Source: Herbaspirillum sp. SJZ106
Lineage (GTDB): Bacteria > Pseudomonadota > Gammaproteobacteria > Burkholderiales > Burkholderiaceae_D
NCBI RefSeq assembly: GCF_006715495.1
Contig: NZ_VFNI01000001.1
Span: 372,001 to 436,000 of the forward strand
Direction: 5' to 3'
DNA length: 64,000 bases
In this document: positions 27,958 through 37,170 of the stretch, piece by piece
Layout of the letters: every line of letters starts with the position of its first letter
How positions within the stretch are numbered: position 1 is the first letter of the stretch
The notes under the pieces: generated by a model
Told to the model about the DNA's origin: nothing
The model's database searches: none
The model's input: the letters and a program-made list of their open reading frames with translations, nothing else
Program-made: the position numbers and the translations under genes

Positions 27958-28030
27958 CCACTCCAATTTCACCGCCGGAAAAACCGGATCGCAGGCCGGT
28001 GCGGGTGAGCTGATCAATGGAGGGGTGGCG

Positions 28031-28444
28031 ATGAGAAGTTGGGGCGAAACCGAAAAACGCAGGGCGCGTATCGAGATCATTCCGATGATCGACGTGATGA
28101 TGTTCCTGCTGGTGTTCTTCGTGCTGTTGAGCCTGAACGTGATTCCGGCGATGGGGGTGAAGACGTCGCTGCCATCGTCTTCCAGCACCAGCGACCTGCA
28201 GACGTTGCACATCGCCCGCATCACGCTGGGCCTGGATGGCGAATTGCAACTGGAGGGGCGAGACATCGCCGCAGGCGCACTGGTGCCGGGCTTGCAGCAG
28301 TTGCAGGCCGGCGAACCTGGCAAGAAGCTCACGCTGATCGTCAATGCCGACCAGAAGGTCGAATTCCAGCGCGTGATCGACCTGATGGATACGCTCAAGG
28401 GCAATGGCTTCGATGCCATCTCTTTCGTGTCCAGGCGCAAGTGA
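28031..28444 (+). CDS. exbD: ExbD/TolR-family energy-transduction protein
   Basis: This 137-residue inner-membrane protein has one N-terminal membrane segment containing the functional Asp (IIPMIDVMMFLLVFFVLL) and a periplasmic domain ending in GFDAISFVSRRK. With ExbB it forms the proton-driven motor that powers TonB. The ATG at 28031 follows GGAGGGG. It is the first gene of a set with tonB, a TonB-dependent receptor and exbB, so the motor is dedicated to that receptor. Confidence 0.9.
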   Translation: MRSWGETEKRRARIEIIPMIDVMMFLLVFFVLLSLNVIPAMGVKTSLPSSSSTSDLQTLHIARITLGLDGELQLEGRDIAAGALVPGLQQLQAGEPGKKLTLIVNADQKVEFQRVIDLMDTLKGNGFDAISFVSRRK

Positions 28445-28449
28445 CGACG

Positions 28450-29160
28450 ATGCAGATCCTCTACAGCCAGCGGGACTGGATCGCCATGTTGCCGGCGGCG
28501 GGGCTGGTGCTGTTTCTGGCCACGGCCGGCCTGCGCGAGCTCAAGCCGTTGACCCCCAAGGAAGAAACGCCGGTCAAGCTGGAGATCATCGACATGGCCC
28601 AGCTGGAGCCGCCCAAGCCGGCGCCGCCGTCTCCTCCTGAACCCGTGCCGCCCAAGCCGCAGGTGCAGCCGGCTCGCCCGCCGGCGCCACCCAAGCCGGC
28701 GCCGGCGCCAGAGCCAGCCACATCCACCCCGGCGCCCACGCAGCCGGCAAGCAAGCCGATGCCGGTCGCCCCGACGCCGGCGGCCCCGGTGTCGACCGCA
28801 CCGACGCCAGCACCAACGCCAGTAACGACGCCAGCACCGGCCGCCCCCAAGGTTGATGTCGATGCCGAATTCATCGGCCGCGTGCGGGCTTACCTCAATT
28901 CGGTCAAGCGCTATCCGACCGGACGCGAAGCCAGCCTGCAGCGGCCGCAGGGCACGGTAAAGGTGTGGTTCGTCCTCAGGCGCGATGGATCGGTGGTGGA
29001 GATGGGGATCGAAGAGTCATCCAATTCGATGCTGCTGGACCAGGCCGCGCGCAAGAGCATGGGCATGGGAAGTTTTCCGGCCTTTCCAGAGCAGTTCCGG
29101 CCGGGGCAGTCGCAACACCGTTTTGTCGTCGATTTGCAGTTCACACCTGCCGGAATCTAG
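28450..29160 (+). CDS. tonB: TonB protein
   Basis: This 236-residue protein has an N-terminal membrane anchor (about 12-30), a long Pro/Ala/Lys periplasm-spanning stretch (about 50-140) and a C-terminal TonB domain (FIGRVRAYLNSVKRYPTGRE ... GTVKVWFVLRRDGSV). It transmits energy from ExbBD to the outer-membrane receptor encoded next. It begins five bases after the exbD stop; an in-frame GTG at 28441 is an alternative start. Confidence 0.9.
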   Translation: MQILYSQRDWIAMLPAAGLVLFLATAGLRELKPLTPKEETPVKLEIIDMAQLEPPKPAPPSPPEPVPPKPQVQPARPPAPPKPAPAPEPATSTPAPTQPASKPMPVAPTPAAPVSTAPTPAPTPVTTPAPAAPKVDVDAEFIGRVRAYLNSVKRYPTGREASLQRPQGTVKVWFVLRRDGSVVEMGIEESSNSMLLDQAARKSMGMGSFPAFPEQFRPGQSQHRFVVDLQFTPAGI

Positions 29161-29169
29161 AGCCGCTAA

Positions 29170-29248
29170 AAAACGCTGCTGGCAAGGCGCGCCGACGCAG
29201 GCAGTACGAAGGTGCGGCAAGGAGGCGCAACGCGGCCAGCGGCGTTTT
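29170..29248. repeat. 79-base inverted-repeat element between tonB and the receptor gene
   Basis: AAAACGCTGCTGG (29170-29182) and CCAGCGGCGTTTT (29236-29248) form a 13-bp arm pair with one mismatch around a GC-rich interior. It could be an interspersed palindromic repeat or a hairpin that tunes receptor expression relative to tonB. Confidence 0.5.
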
Positions 29249-29331
29249 GTTGGTGGTTCTTAGGCATCCGGATCCACACGTCCGCGTATCCGGCGCGGTT
29301 ACCAAGAACAAACCTATCGGGGAGTAACAAC

Positions 29332-31803
29332 ATGAAATTGAAAGTCAAGAAGCTCGCGCTACTGGTGTCGAGCCTGTTTCTGGCGGATGCCACATTGGCC
29401 ATCGCCCAGGAAACCAGCGATCTCGGCCAGATCACCGTGCAGGGGCAGAACCAGGCGCCTGGCGCCGGCCTGATCCAGCAGGACGACGCGCCCAAGGCGC
29501 GCAGCTCGGTCACCCGCGAAGCGATCGAGAAGATGGGATCGACCTCGACCGCGTTCCAGATGATCCAGAACCTGCCAGGGGTGTCGACCTTCGACCAGGA
29601 TGGCACAGGGCTGTTCGGCGGCACGCTGCGGGTGCGCGGTTATAACGCCAACCAGATGGGGCTGACGCTGGATGGCGCGCCGCTCAACGACTCGCTCAAC
29701 TACTCGATCAGCATCCAGGAGTTCGCCGATCCCGAGAACACCTGCGATGTGTTCCTGACCCAGGGCAGTGGCGACATGGAAGCGCCGCACGTAGGCGCCA
29801 GCGGCGGCAATCTGGGCATCAACACCTGTGATCCGCGCGATACGCTGGGCGGCAAGTTCAATTTCGCTGTGGGCGCCAACAACTACAACAAGCAGTTCGT
29901 GCGTATCGATACGGGCAAGTTCGCCGATGGGCGCGCCAAGTTCTTTATCTCGATGTCCAAGGCGTCCGCCGACAAGTTCAAGGGAAGCGGCAGCGCCAGG
30001 CGCGAACACGTCGATTCCAAGCTGGTGTTCGACTTCGGCGGCGGCAGCTATTCGAAGCTGGCTTTCTTGTGGAACAGGATGGACAACGCCAACTACCGCG
30101 CCGCCAGCAAGGCCGACCTGGCGCGTTTTGGCTATAACTACGAATACGGCACCACGCCGCCCAGGCATCTGACGCCGGTGGCCGGCACGGCACAGAATGA
30201 AGCCACTGCCAACGCTGCCATTCTCAACAACTTCCAGGGTTTCAATAACAACCCGTTCGAGAATTACCAGGTGTCGATGGTCAACCACTGGCAACTGTCG
30301 CCCAAGGCCAGTCTTGATTTCAATCCCTATTACATCTACGGCTACGGCACCGGCGGCAACCAGTTGATAAGCGTGTCGGAAGCGCGCGGCGCGGGCCTGC
30401 TGCATGGCGGCATTGGCGACATCAACGGCGACGGCGACACGCTCGACACTATCCTCGGCTATGGCAGCAACATCAGCCAGACCGATCGCTGGGGCGTCAC
30501 CACCAAGGTCAACTATCAGTTGGCCAATCACAACCTGTCTGCCGGCCTGTGGTTCGATAGCGGCACCTCCAAGCAATATAGTCCGTTCGTGTCCATCGAC
30601 AGCAACGGAAACAGTTCCGATTACTGGCTGCGCAATACCAGCGGCTACCTGAAGTATGCAGACGGCACACCCTACAACGCGGCACGAAACTGGAAGACCA
30701 AGGTCGACGCGCATACCATTTTCCTGCAGGACAGCTTCACCATGATGAACGATCGCCTCAACGTGCAACTGGGCGTCAAGCGCCAGGAGGTCAAGCGCAA
30801 TTTCAATAACATCGCCAGCGGACTGACGGCGAATGGCAATGGCGCTGACTATACGGTCGACCAGACCTTTACCAATACGCTGGGCAACCTCGGCTTGCGG
30901 CTGCAATTGACCGAAACCCAGTCGGCCTTCTTCAACGCCGGCCAGAATGCCCGCGCGCCGGAAAACAATGCCAATACCGGCCTGGCCCAGACCGCCGCTT
31001 CGTCCAATTACACGACATCGATTGTCAATGGCGTGCTGGTGGCCCGCAATGCGGCAGGCGCCGTGATTCCGGTGCGGATCGGCTCGCCTCGCGTGGGCGC
31101 CGAGAAGTCCAACAACTTCGATCTGGGATACCGCTACGCGGGTAGCCAGCTGACGTTCTCCGGTTCGCTGTTCTATGTCGATTTCCGCGACCGCATCGCC
31201 AGTCAATACGATCCGGCGTCCAACCTGACCACCCAGTTCAACGTCGGCAAGTCCCGCACCTTTGGCCTCGAACTGGAAGCCGGCTACAAGATGAACGGCA
31301 ACTGGAACCTGTATGGCTCGCTGACCCGTACCGATTCGAGCATGCTTGACGACAAGGTGGCGGTGCGTGCCGCCAACGGTACGGCCACTACCTTGTCGAC
31401 TTCCGGCAAGAAGATGCCCGATACGCCCGACTGGCTTGGTTCGCTGGCGCTGCAGTACAACAGCGGCCCGTTCTATGCCACCGCGCAGGGACGCTATGTC
31501 GGCCGGCGTTACACCACATTGGTCAACGACGATGCCGTGGGCGGCTACACCCTGTTCGATCTCGGGGCAGGCTACCGTTTCAACAAGGCGATGTTCATGC
31601 AGAACCCGACCATCCGCTTCCAGCTGTTCAACCTGTTCAGCCGCAAGTACCTGAGCATGAACGGCCCTAGCGGATCGAGCTTCACTACCAATGCCAACGC
31701 CACCACCGGCACCAACGGCGCTGCCATTGCTGCGGCGTCGGCGCCAGTGTTCTATACCGGGGCGCCGCGCACCTTCCAGGTTTCGTTCAGCAGCGATTTC
31801 TGA
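29332..31803 (+). CDS. TonB-dependent outer-membrane receptor
   Basis: This 823-residue precursor has a signal peptide ending near AIAQ, a TonB-box-like start (DLGQITVQG), a plug domain (about 45-170; IQNLPGVSTFDQDG, LRVRGYNANQMGLTLDG) and a 22-strand-type barrel ending in FQVSFSSDF with terminal Phe. GGGGAG precedes the ATG at 29332. It imports a ligand too large or scarce for porins. Dedicated exbB, exbD and tonB flank it and nucleoside uptake genes follow, suggesting a nucleoside, nucleotide or ADP-ribosyl compound. The ligand is inferred. Confidence 0.92.
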   Translation: MKLKVKKLALLVSSLFLADATLAIAQETSDLGQITVQGQNQAPGAGLIQQDDAPKARSSVTREAIEKMGSTSTAFQMIQNLPGVSTFDQDGTGLFGGTLRVRGYNANQMGLTLDGAPLNDSLNYSISIQEFADPENTCDVFLTQGSGDMEAPHVGASGGNLGINTCDPRDTLGGKFNFAVGANNYNKQFVRIDTGKFADGRAKFFISMSKASADKFKGSGSARREHVDSKLVFDFGGGSYSKLAFLWNRMDNANYRAASKADLARFGYNYEYGTTPPRHLTPVAGTAQNEATANAAILNNFQGFNNNPFENYQVSMVNHWQLSPKASLDFNPYYIYGYGTGGNQLISVSEARGAGLLHGGIGDINGDGDTLDTILGYGSNISQTDRWGVTTKVNYQLANHNLSAGLWFDSGTSKQYSPFVSIDSNGNSSDYWLRNTSGYLKYADGTPYNAARNWKTKVDAHTIFLQDSFTMMNDRLNVQLGVKRQEVKRNFNNIASGLTANGNGADYTVDQTFTNTLGNLGLRLQLTETQSAFFNAGQNARAPENNANTGLAQTAASSNYTTSIVNGVLVARNAAGAVIPVRIGSPRVGAEKSNNFDLGYRYAGSQLTFSGSLFYVDFRDRIASQYDPASNLTTQFNVGKSRTFGLELEAGYKMNGNWNLYGSLTRTDSSMLDDKVAVRAANGTATTLSTSGKKMPDTPDWLGSLALQYNSGPFYATAQGRYVGRRYTTLVNDDAVGGYTLFDLGAGYRFNKAMFMQNPTIRFQLFNLFSRKYLSMNGPSGSSFTTNANATTGTNGAAIAAASAPVFYTGAPRTFQVSFSSDF

Positions 31804-31865
31804 GCCGGGCCTGATTTGTCCGATGCGCCGCGCGGTCAGCGGCGCATCCTTTACAAGGAATTCAC

Positions 31866-32522
31866 ATGAACGCCATCCAGCTGTTTCACGACCTGACCTT
31901 TTATGCGATGTATGCGGCCGCCGCGCTGGCGGTGTTTCTGATCGTCGAACGACAGTTGTTTTTCTGGTTCGGTTCGCGCGATGCCGGAAAACTGCTGCAT
32001 TCGATGAGCGCGCATACCAATTTCAAGCCGCAACTCGATCCGGCCATGCTGGAACGCAAGACGGTGCCCGTGCAACTGGTGCGCGAAGCGCTGGAGGCGC
32101 ATGCGGCAGTGTCGGACCAGACCCGGCTGCAAGACTTGGGCGAGGCCATCTACATCGCCGGCAAGTCGCGCGTCAATGCACGCCTGTGGGTGCTCGACAC
32201 CATCGTCACGGCCGCGCCGCTGCTGGGCCTGGTGGGCACCATCCTGGGCATCATCGATACCTTTTCGGTGTTGGCGTCATCCGGCATCTCGGATCCGTCG
32301 GGCGTGTCCAAAGGGATCGGCACGGCGCTCTATGCGACGGCGCTGGGCATTTCCATTGCGCTGTTCGGCCTGCTGTTCTATAACTACCTGCGGGAGTGCG
32401 CCGATCGCCTCAACGACCAGCTCAAGGAACTGCTGCTGCGCGCCGCCGGCGTGGTGCATGGCGAAGAACGGGAGAGCCAGACCGGGCGCCCGGAACGGCA
32501 TCCGATGCAGGCTGTGGGTTGA
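31866..32522 (+). CDS. exbB: ExbB/TolQ-family proton-channel protein
   Basis: This 218-residue inner-membrane protein has an N-terminal membrane segment (about 10-28) and two more around the conserved LLGLVGTILGIIDTF and GTALYATALGISIALFGLLF segments. It pairs with the ExbD-like protein at 28031. AAGGAATTC lies upstream of the ATG. It follows the receptor gene and precedes gntR, whose promoter overlaps its end. Confidence 0.9.
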   Translation: MNAIQLFHDLTFYAMYAAAALAVFLIVERQLFFWFGSRDAGKLLHSMSAHTNFKPQLDPAMLERKTVPVQLVREALEAHAAVSDQTRLQDLGEAIYIAGKSRVNARLWVLDTIVTAAPLLGLVGTILGIIDTFSVLASSGISDPSGVSKGIGTALYATALGISIALFGLLFYNYLRECADRLNDQLKELLLRAAGVVHGEERESQTGRPERHPMQAVG

Positions 32523-32544
32523 GATCCTGTCGGGAAGGTCGCGA

Positions 32545-32573
32545 TTTACAATTGGTACGTACCAATGTAATAT
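32545..32573 (+). promoter_or_regulatory. gntR promoter with operator filling the spacer
   Basis: TTTACA (32545-32550) and TAATAT (32568-32573) are 17 bp apart. The perfect 16-bp palindrome ATTGGTACGTACCAAT (32551-32566) occupies nearly the whole spacer, a classic autorepression layout. The expected start of transcription falls at or next to the ATG at 32581, and no Shine-Dalgarno sequence is visible, so the mRNA may be leaderless. Confidence 0.75.
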
Positions 32574-32580
32574 CCGCGTC

Positions 32581-33336
32581 ATGAAAAAATCTATGGACAC
32601 CACCGAAGCAGTGCAGCCGCGTTATCGCTGGCTGGCCGATATCATCCGCGACACCATTGACCGCGGCGTGCTCACCGACAACCAGGCCTTGCCGCCCGAG
32701 CGCGAACTGGCCGAGCGTTATGAAGTCAGTCGCGACACCGTACGCAAGGCGGTGCGCTTCATGGAAGAGCGCGGCATCATCTACAGCGATCATGGTCGAG
32801 GCACGTTCGTGTCGCCGGCGATCGTGCGCGGTACTACCCGTTTCATCGACAGCTTTTCGCAAGATACGGGCAACCGCGGCGGCGTACCCGGCCAGCGTAT
32901 CCTGGCCATCGAAACTGTCGGCGCCAGCATGGCCATCGCCAACCTGCTCAACCTGGAGCCGGGCACGCCGCTGGTGCGGGTGCGCCGTATCCGCCTGATC
33001 GACGATGCGCCGGTGGGCCTGCATGATGCCTACCTGGTGTTGCCGCGCGGCGCCAGGATCAGTCGCAGCCAGATCGAAAAGGCCGGTTCGCTCTACAAGT
33101 TGCTGACGGCAGAGTTTGCCTTTGAGCCGGCCGAAGCGGTCGAGAACCTGTGCGCGGGCGCCGCCGATGCCGAGGACGCGCAGTTGCTCGGCATCGGTGC
33201 GGGCGACCCGTTGCTGGTGTGCGAGCGCATCACCTTGTCGGATCGCCGCCAGCCGATCGAATACTGCCTGATGAAATACGTCTCCACGTATCGTTACCGT
33301 ACCCGCATCGCCAAGCATAGCGGCGGCATGAGCTGA
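32581..33336 (+). CDS. GntR/HutC-family transcriptional regulator
   Basis: This 251-residue regulator has an N-terminal winged helix (about 15-80; QALPPERELAERYEVSRDTV, GIIYSDHGRGTFV) and a C-terminal UTRA-type ligand-binding domain (about 95-245; GTPLVRVRRIRL, PIEYCLMKYVSTYRYR). It probably binds the TGGTACGTACCA-core palindromes in its own promoter, before exbD and before the 1618-residue gene. UTRA proteins usually sense a sugar or sugar-phosphate ligand, fitting a nucleoside catabolic locus. Confidence 0.9.
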   Translation: MKKSMDTTEAVQPRYRWLADIIRDTIDRGVLTDNQALPPERELAERYEVSRDTVRKAVRFMEERGIIYSDHGRGTFVSPAIVRGTTRFIDSFSQDTGNRGGVPGQRILAIETVGASMAIANLLNLEPGTPLVRVRRIRLIDDAPVGLHDAYLVLPRGARISRSQIEKAGSLYKLLTAEFAFEPAEAVENLCAGAADAEDAQLLGIGAGDPLLVCERITLSDRRQPIEYCLMKYVSTYRYRTRIAKHSGGMS

Positions 33337-33356
33337 AGCGGCCACTCCCGCCATCG

Positions 33357-34460
33357 ATGACACAGACACTGAATATCCTGTTGAAACGCATGGCGTGGGG
33401 CATTGCCGCCGTGATCGCGCTGTCGCTGCTGGGGCGCCTGGCCGACCGCGTCGATGCGGGCGCGGGCGGCAGCCGGTTGCGGGCTGTGTTGTTCGTCAAC
33501 GGTACGCTGGGCGACAAATCGTTCTTCGATTCGGCGGCGGCCGGCATGCGTCAGGCACGCCAGACGTTGCCGGTGACGACCAGGATCGTCGAGGGCGGCG
33601 CCGATCCGACCCGTTGGGAATCGGCCCTGGCCGATCTGGCCGATAGCGGCGAGTATGACCTGATCGTCGCGGGCACCTTCACCATGGTGCCTTATGTGCA
33701 AAAGCTGGCGGCGCAGTTTCCACGCATGCGCTTCATCGTCTTCGATGCCGCCGTCGATTATGCGCACTGCGCATGCGCCAATGTTCACTCCATCCTGTTT
33801 CGCCAGAACGAAGGCGCCTATCTGGCCGGCTATCTGGCTGCAATGCTGCTGCGCGAGCGGGTACTGCCGGGCGCGGCCGCCAATGGCAGCCTGGGCGTTG
33901 TCGGCGGCATGCAGTTTCCCGTGATCGAGGACTACATGATCGGTTTTCGGGCCGGCGCCCGCGCCTTCGACCCCGCCATCGTGGTGGCCAGCCAGTATGC
34001 CAACGGTTTTTCCGATCCTGCGGCCGGCAAGGACATCGCCAATGCCCAGATGGCCGCGGGCGCGGCCCTGATCTTCCACGCCGCCGGCGCCACCGGGCAG
34101 GGCGTCAACGAAGCGGTCAGCCAGGCGCACCGCTATGCCATCGGCGTTGATCTTGACCAGTACGCATTGGCCTACCGCAGCAATCCCCAGCGCGCCGGCG
34201 CCATCGTGACATCGGTGATGAAGAACATCGACGTGGCCATCGTCGGCGCGCTGGGCCAGCACTTGCAAGGGCAGCTGCCATGGGGACGCGCCCGCTCGCT
34301 GGGGCTGGCAGAAGGCGGGGTCGGTCTGGCGCCGCACTCGCAAGTGATGGACAGTGCGCCTGCCGCCATTGGCGCGCGGCTCGACGCGGTGCGCGCCGAT
34401 ATCGTGGCGGGCAGGCTGCAGATACCCAGCGCCCTGGCGCGAGCGGGGAGTCCCGGGTGA
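33357..34460 (+). CDS. BMP-family nucleoside-type substrate-binding protein
   Basis: This 367-residue protein belongs to the basic membrane protein (Bmp/PnrA) family of nucleoside-binding proteins. It has an N-terminal hydrophobic segment (about 12-28) acting as signal or anchor but no lipobox Cys, unlike PnrA lipoproteins. Typical motifs are VNGTLGDKSFFDSAAAGM, the acidic GVDLDQY and a final DAVRADIVAGRLQIP. It would hand nucleosides to the downstream ABC transporter, whose GTG start overlaps its stop. Confidence 0.9.
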   Translation: MTQTLNILLKRMAWGIAAVIALSLLGRLADRVDAGAGGSRLRAVLFVNGTLGDKSFFDSAAAGMRQARQTLPVTTRIVEGGADPTRWESALADLADSGEYDLIVAGTFTMVPYVQKLAAQFPRMRFIVFDAAVDYAHCACANVHSILFRQNEGAYLAGYLAAMLLRERVLPGAAANGSLGVVGGMQFPVIEDYMIGFRAGARAFDPAIVVASQYANGFSDPAAGKDIANAQMAAGAALIFHAAGATGQGVNEAVSQAHRYAIGVDLDQYALAYRSNPQRAGAIVTSVMKNIDVAIVGALGQHLQGQLPWGRARSLGLAEGGVGLAPHSQVMDSAPAAIGARLDAVRADIVAGRLQIPSALARAGSPG

Positions 34461-36040
34461 ACCACAGTCAGCGCGTCCCTTTGCTTGAGCTGCGGCATGT
34501 CTCCAAGGTCTATCCCAACGGTACCCTGGCCAGCGACGATGTCTGCCTGGCGATCCATGCCGGCGAGATCCACGCCATCGTCGGCGAAAACGGCGCCGGC
34601 AAGTCAACCGTGATGAAGATGCTCTATGGCCTGGAACAGCCCGGCAGCGGCCAGTTGCGGATGCAGGGCCAGGAACTGCACCTGCCCAATCCGGCGGCGG
34701 CCATTGCTGCCGGCATCGGGCTGGTGCCGCAACACCTGCAACTGCTGCCGTCATTCAGCGTGGCCGACAATATCGTGCTGGGCGCGGAGCCCGTGCGTGG
34801 CGTTTGCCTCGACCGGCGCGCAGCGGTAGAGCGGGTACGCGCGCTGTCGCGCCATTTCGGGTTGCAAGTCGATCCGCTTGCCAAGGCCGGCAGCCTGGCC
34901 ATCGGGGTGCAGCAACGGGTCGAGATTCTCAAGGCGCTGTACCGCGGCGCGCGCATCCTGCTGCTGGATGAACCCACGGCGGTATTGGCGGCGCAGGAGG
35001 TGCATACCTTGTTCGATTCCTTGCGCAACATGGTGGCCCAAGGGCTGACGGTGGTGCTGATCTCGCACAAGACCGCCGACATCTGCGCCATCGCCGACCG
35101 CTTCACGGTATTGCGCCGGGGACGTGTGAGCGGCGCCGGGTCGCTGTGGGATACCACGCCGGCGCAACTGGACCACATGATCGTCGGCACGGCGCCGGCG
35201 CCGCTGCCATTGCGCGATCCGGGCGCACGCGCCAGCGTGCCGCTGGTGTCGGTGCGCGCATTGCAGGCGCATGCCCACGGCGGGCATGCAATGGGTCCGC
35301 TGTCGTTCGATATCGCGGCCGGTGAAATCCTCGGCATCGCCGGCATCGAAGGCAATGGCCAGGACCTGTTGGCCAGGGTTTTGCTGGGGCAGCATGCAGC
35401 GCAGGGCGGGCAGGCCAGTGTCGACGGACGGCGCATTACCGGCCTGGATGTGCGGGCGGTACGCGATTGCGGCGTGGCGGCCATCGCCGAAGACCGTCTG
35501 CACGACGGCGTGGCGCCCAACATGAGCATTGCCGACAACGTCATCGCCACGCAATATCACCGGCGTCCGCTGTCGCTGCGCGGCTGGCTGGACCCGGCCG
35601 CCATCGGTGCGGCGGCCCGGCAGGTGGTTGAACGCTGCGGTGTGAAAGCGGCATCGCCCGCGGACCTGATCGGAACGCTGTCCGGCGGCAACATGCAAAA
35701 GGTGGTGCTGGGGCGCGAGACCGCCAGCGCGCCGCGCCTGCTGATCGCCAGCCAGCCCACCCGCGGCGTCGATATCGGCGCCGCGCGCAGCCTGCAGTCG
35801 CAGTTGGCGGCGCTGTGCGAGGCGGGTAGCGCGGTGTTGCTGATCTCGGCCGACCTGGACGAATTGCTGTCGCTGTCGGACCGGGTGGCGGTCATGGCCG
35901 GCGGCGAGCTGGTAGCGCACTTTGCCAGCCGCGGCCTGGCGGCCGAAACCCTTGGGCCCTACATGACCGGAACACGCCGGCAAGCCGATGCGGCGGCGAC
36001 CCTGGATGCGCCCTTTACACCGTCAGGCGTTGCGCCATGA
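34457..36040 (+). CDS. nucleoside ABC importer ATPase (two fused domains)
   Basis: This 527-residue protein has two ABC domains, as in NupA/RbsA-type ATPases. Domain 1 has Walker A GENGAGKST and Walker B LLLDEPTAVL; its signature region reads LAIGVQQRVEI, diverged. Domain 2 has a degenerate P-loop (GIEGNGQDLL) but an intact signature LSGGNMQKVVLGRE. The GTG start overlaps the previous stop and its stop overlaps the next ATG. It energises the two permeases that follow. Confidence 0.9.
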   Translation: MNHSQRVPLLELRHVSKVYPNGTLASDDVCLAIHAGEIHAIVGENGAGKSTVMKMLYGLEQPGSGQLRMQGQELHLPNPAAAIAAGIGLVPQHLQLLPSFSVADNIVLGAEPVRGVCLDRRAAVERVRALSRHFGLQVDPLAKAGSLAIGVQQRVEILKALYRGARILLLDEPTAVLAAQEVHTLFDSLRNMVAQGLTVVLISHKTADICAIADRFTVLRRGRVSGAGSLWDTTPAQLDHMIVGTAPAPLPLRDPGARASVPLVSVRALQAHAHGGHAMGPLSFDIAAGEILGIAGIEGNGQDLLARVLLGQHAAQGGQASVDGRRITGLDVRAVRDCGVAAIAEDRLHDGVAPNMSIADNVIATQYHRRPLSLRGWLDPAAIGAAARQVVERCGVKAASPADLIGTLSGGNMQKVVLGRETASAPRLLIASQPTRGVDIGAARSLQSQLAALCEAGSAVLLISADLDELLSLSDRVAVMAGGELVAHFASRGLAAETLGPYMTGTRRQADAAATLDAPFTPSGVAP

Positions 36041-37170
36041 CCCCGGCCAATCCGCTCTTGCAGCAGCAGTTGCAACGGCAGGCGCTGGCGCAGCGCTGGC
36101 GCCTGCCGTTGGCCTTGCTGGCGTCGCTGGCCGTCGGTTTTATCATCACGCTGGCGGTGAGCGACCAACCGCTGCGGGCGTTCCTGATGCTGTTGACCGG
36201 TCCGATGCCGCGCCTGGACTGGAGCGCGGCGGACGGCTGGCAACTGACCCGCATGGTGCGCTTCGGGGCCGTGATCGAAGACGCCATCACGCTGTGCCTG
36301 CTTGGCCTAGCGGTGAGCTTGCCGTTTCGGGCGCGCCAGTTCTCGCTGGGCGCGGATGGCCAGCTGTTTCTCGGGGCGCTGGCAGCCACCGCCGCCAGCC
36401 TGTGGTGGCCCGGGCCGTGGTATGCGGCGCTGCCGCTGGCGTTTGCCGCCGCCTGCATCACCGGCTTTGCCTGGGGGGCGGTGCCGGGCCTGCTCAAGGT
36501 GCGCTTCGACATCAATGAAATCGTCAGCACGCTGATGCTCAATATCATCGCCGTGCAATTCTATCGCTGGGTCGTCACCGACATCCTGCGCGATCCGGCG
36601 GCCGGTTTCATCGTCACGCCCATGCTGGCGCCGGGTTTGCAATTGCCGGTGTTGCTGGCCCATACCAACGTCACCGTGATGCTGCTGGCGCTGCCGGCAA
36701 TGGTATGGCTGGCCTGGGTGCTGTTGATGCGCACCACGCTGGGCTACGAGATCCGCGTGGTGGGCGAGGCGCCGGCCTTTGCCCGCCAGGCCGGGCTGCC
36801 GGTACAACGCACCATCTGGCTGTCGATGGCGCTGGGCGGCGCGTTCGCCGCGCTGGCTGGCGTTCATGTCAGCCATGGCTTGCTCAAGCGGCTGCCAGTG
36901 GACTTGCCCACCGGGCTTGGCTACGAAGGGCTGCTGGTGGCGCTGCTGGCGCGCAACAATCCGCGTGTGGTGCCGCTGGCGGCGCTGCTGTATGCCTGGT
37001 TGCGCACCGGCGCGCTGGCTATGGAACGCAGCACCGACGTCTCGCGCGAGATGGTGCTGGTGATCCAGGCGCTGATGATCCTGTTCGTTGTGTCCGAGCG
37101 CATGGGGCCGGCGCTGGCCGGCTTGTGGCTGGACTGGCGCGCCCGACGGGGAGGGCGCCATGGCGCATGA
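36037..37170 (+). CDS. nucleoside ABC importer permease 1
   Basis: This 377-residue inner-membrane permease has about nine membrane segments and the NupP/YufP-type motif FSLGADGQLFLGALAA. It overlaps both neighbours: ATGA upstream, and 11 bases with the second permease downstream. Together they form a heterodimeric channel of the guanosine/nucleoside importer type. Confidence 0.9.
   Translation: MTPANPLLQQQLQRQALAQRWRLPLALLASLAVGFIITLAVSDQPLRAFLMLLTGPMPRLDWSAADGWQLTRMVRFGAVIEDAITLCLLGLAVSLPFRARQFSLGADGQLFLGALAATAASLWWPGPWYAALPLAFAAACITGFAWGAVPGLLKVRFDINEIVSTLMLNIIAVQFYRWVVTDILRDPAAGFIVTPMLAPGLQLPVLLAHTNVTVMLLALPAMVWLAWVLLMRTTLGYEIRVVGEAPAFARQAGLPVQRTIWLSMALGGAFAALAGVHVSHGLLKRLPVDLPTGLGYEGLLVALLARNNPRVVPLAALLYAWLRTGALAMERSTDVSREMVLVIQALMILFVVSERMGPALAGLWLDWRARRGGRHGA

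Noticed and set aside
29359..31206. 615-codon minus-strand frame
   Set aside because: It is antisense to the TonB-dependent receptor, which has a full plug, barrel and terminal Phe.
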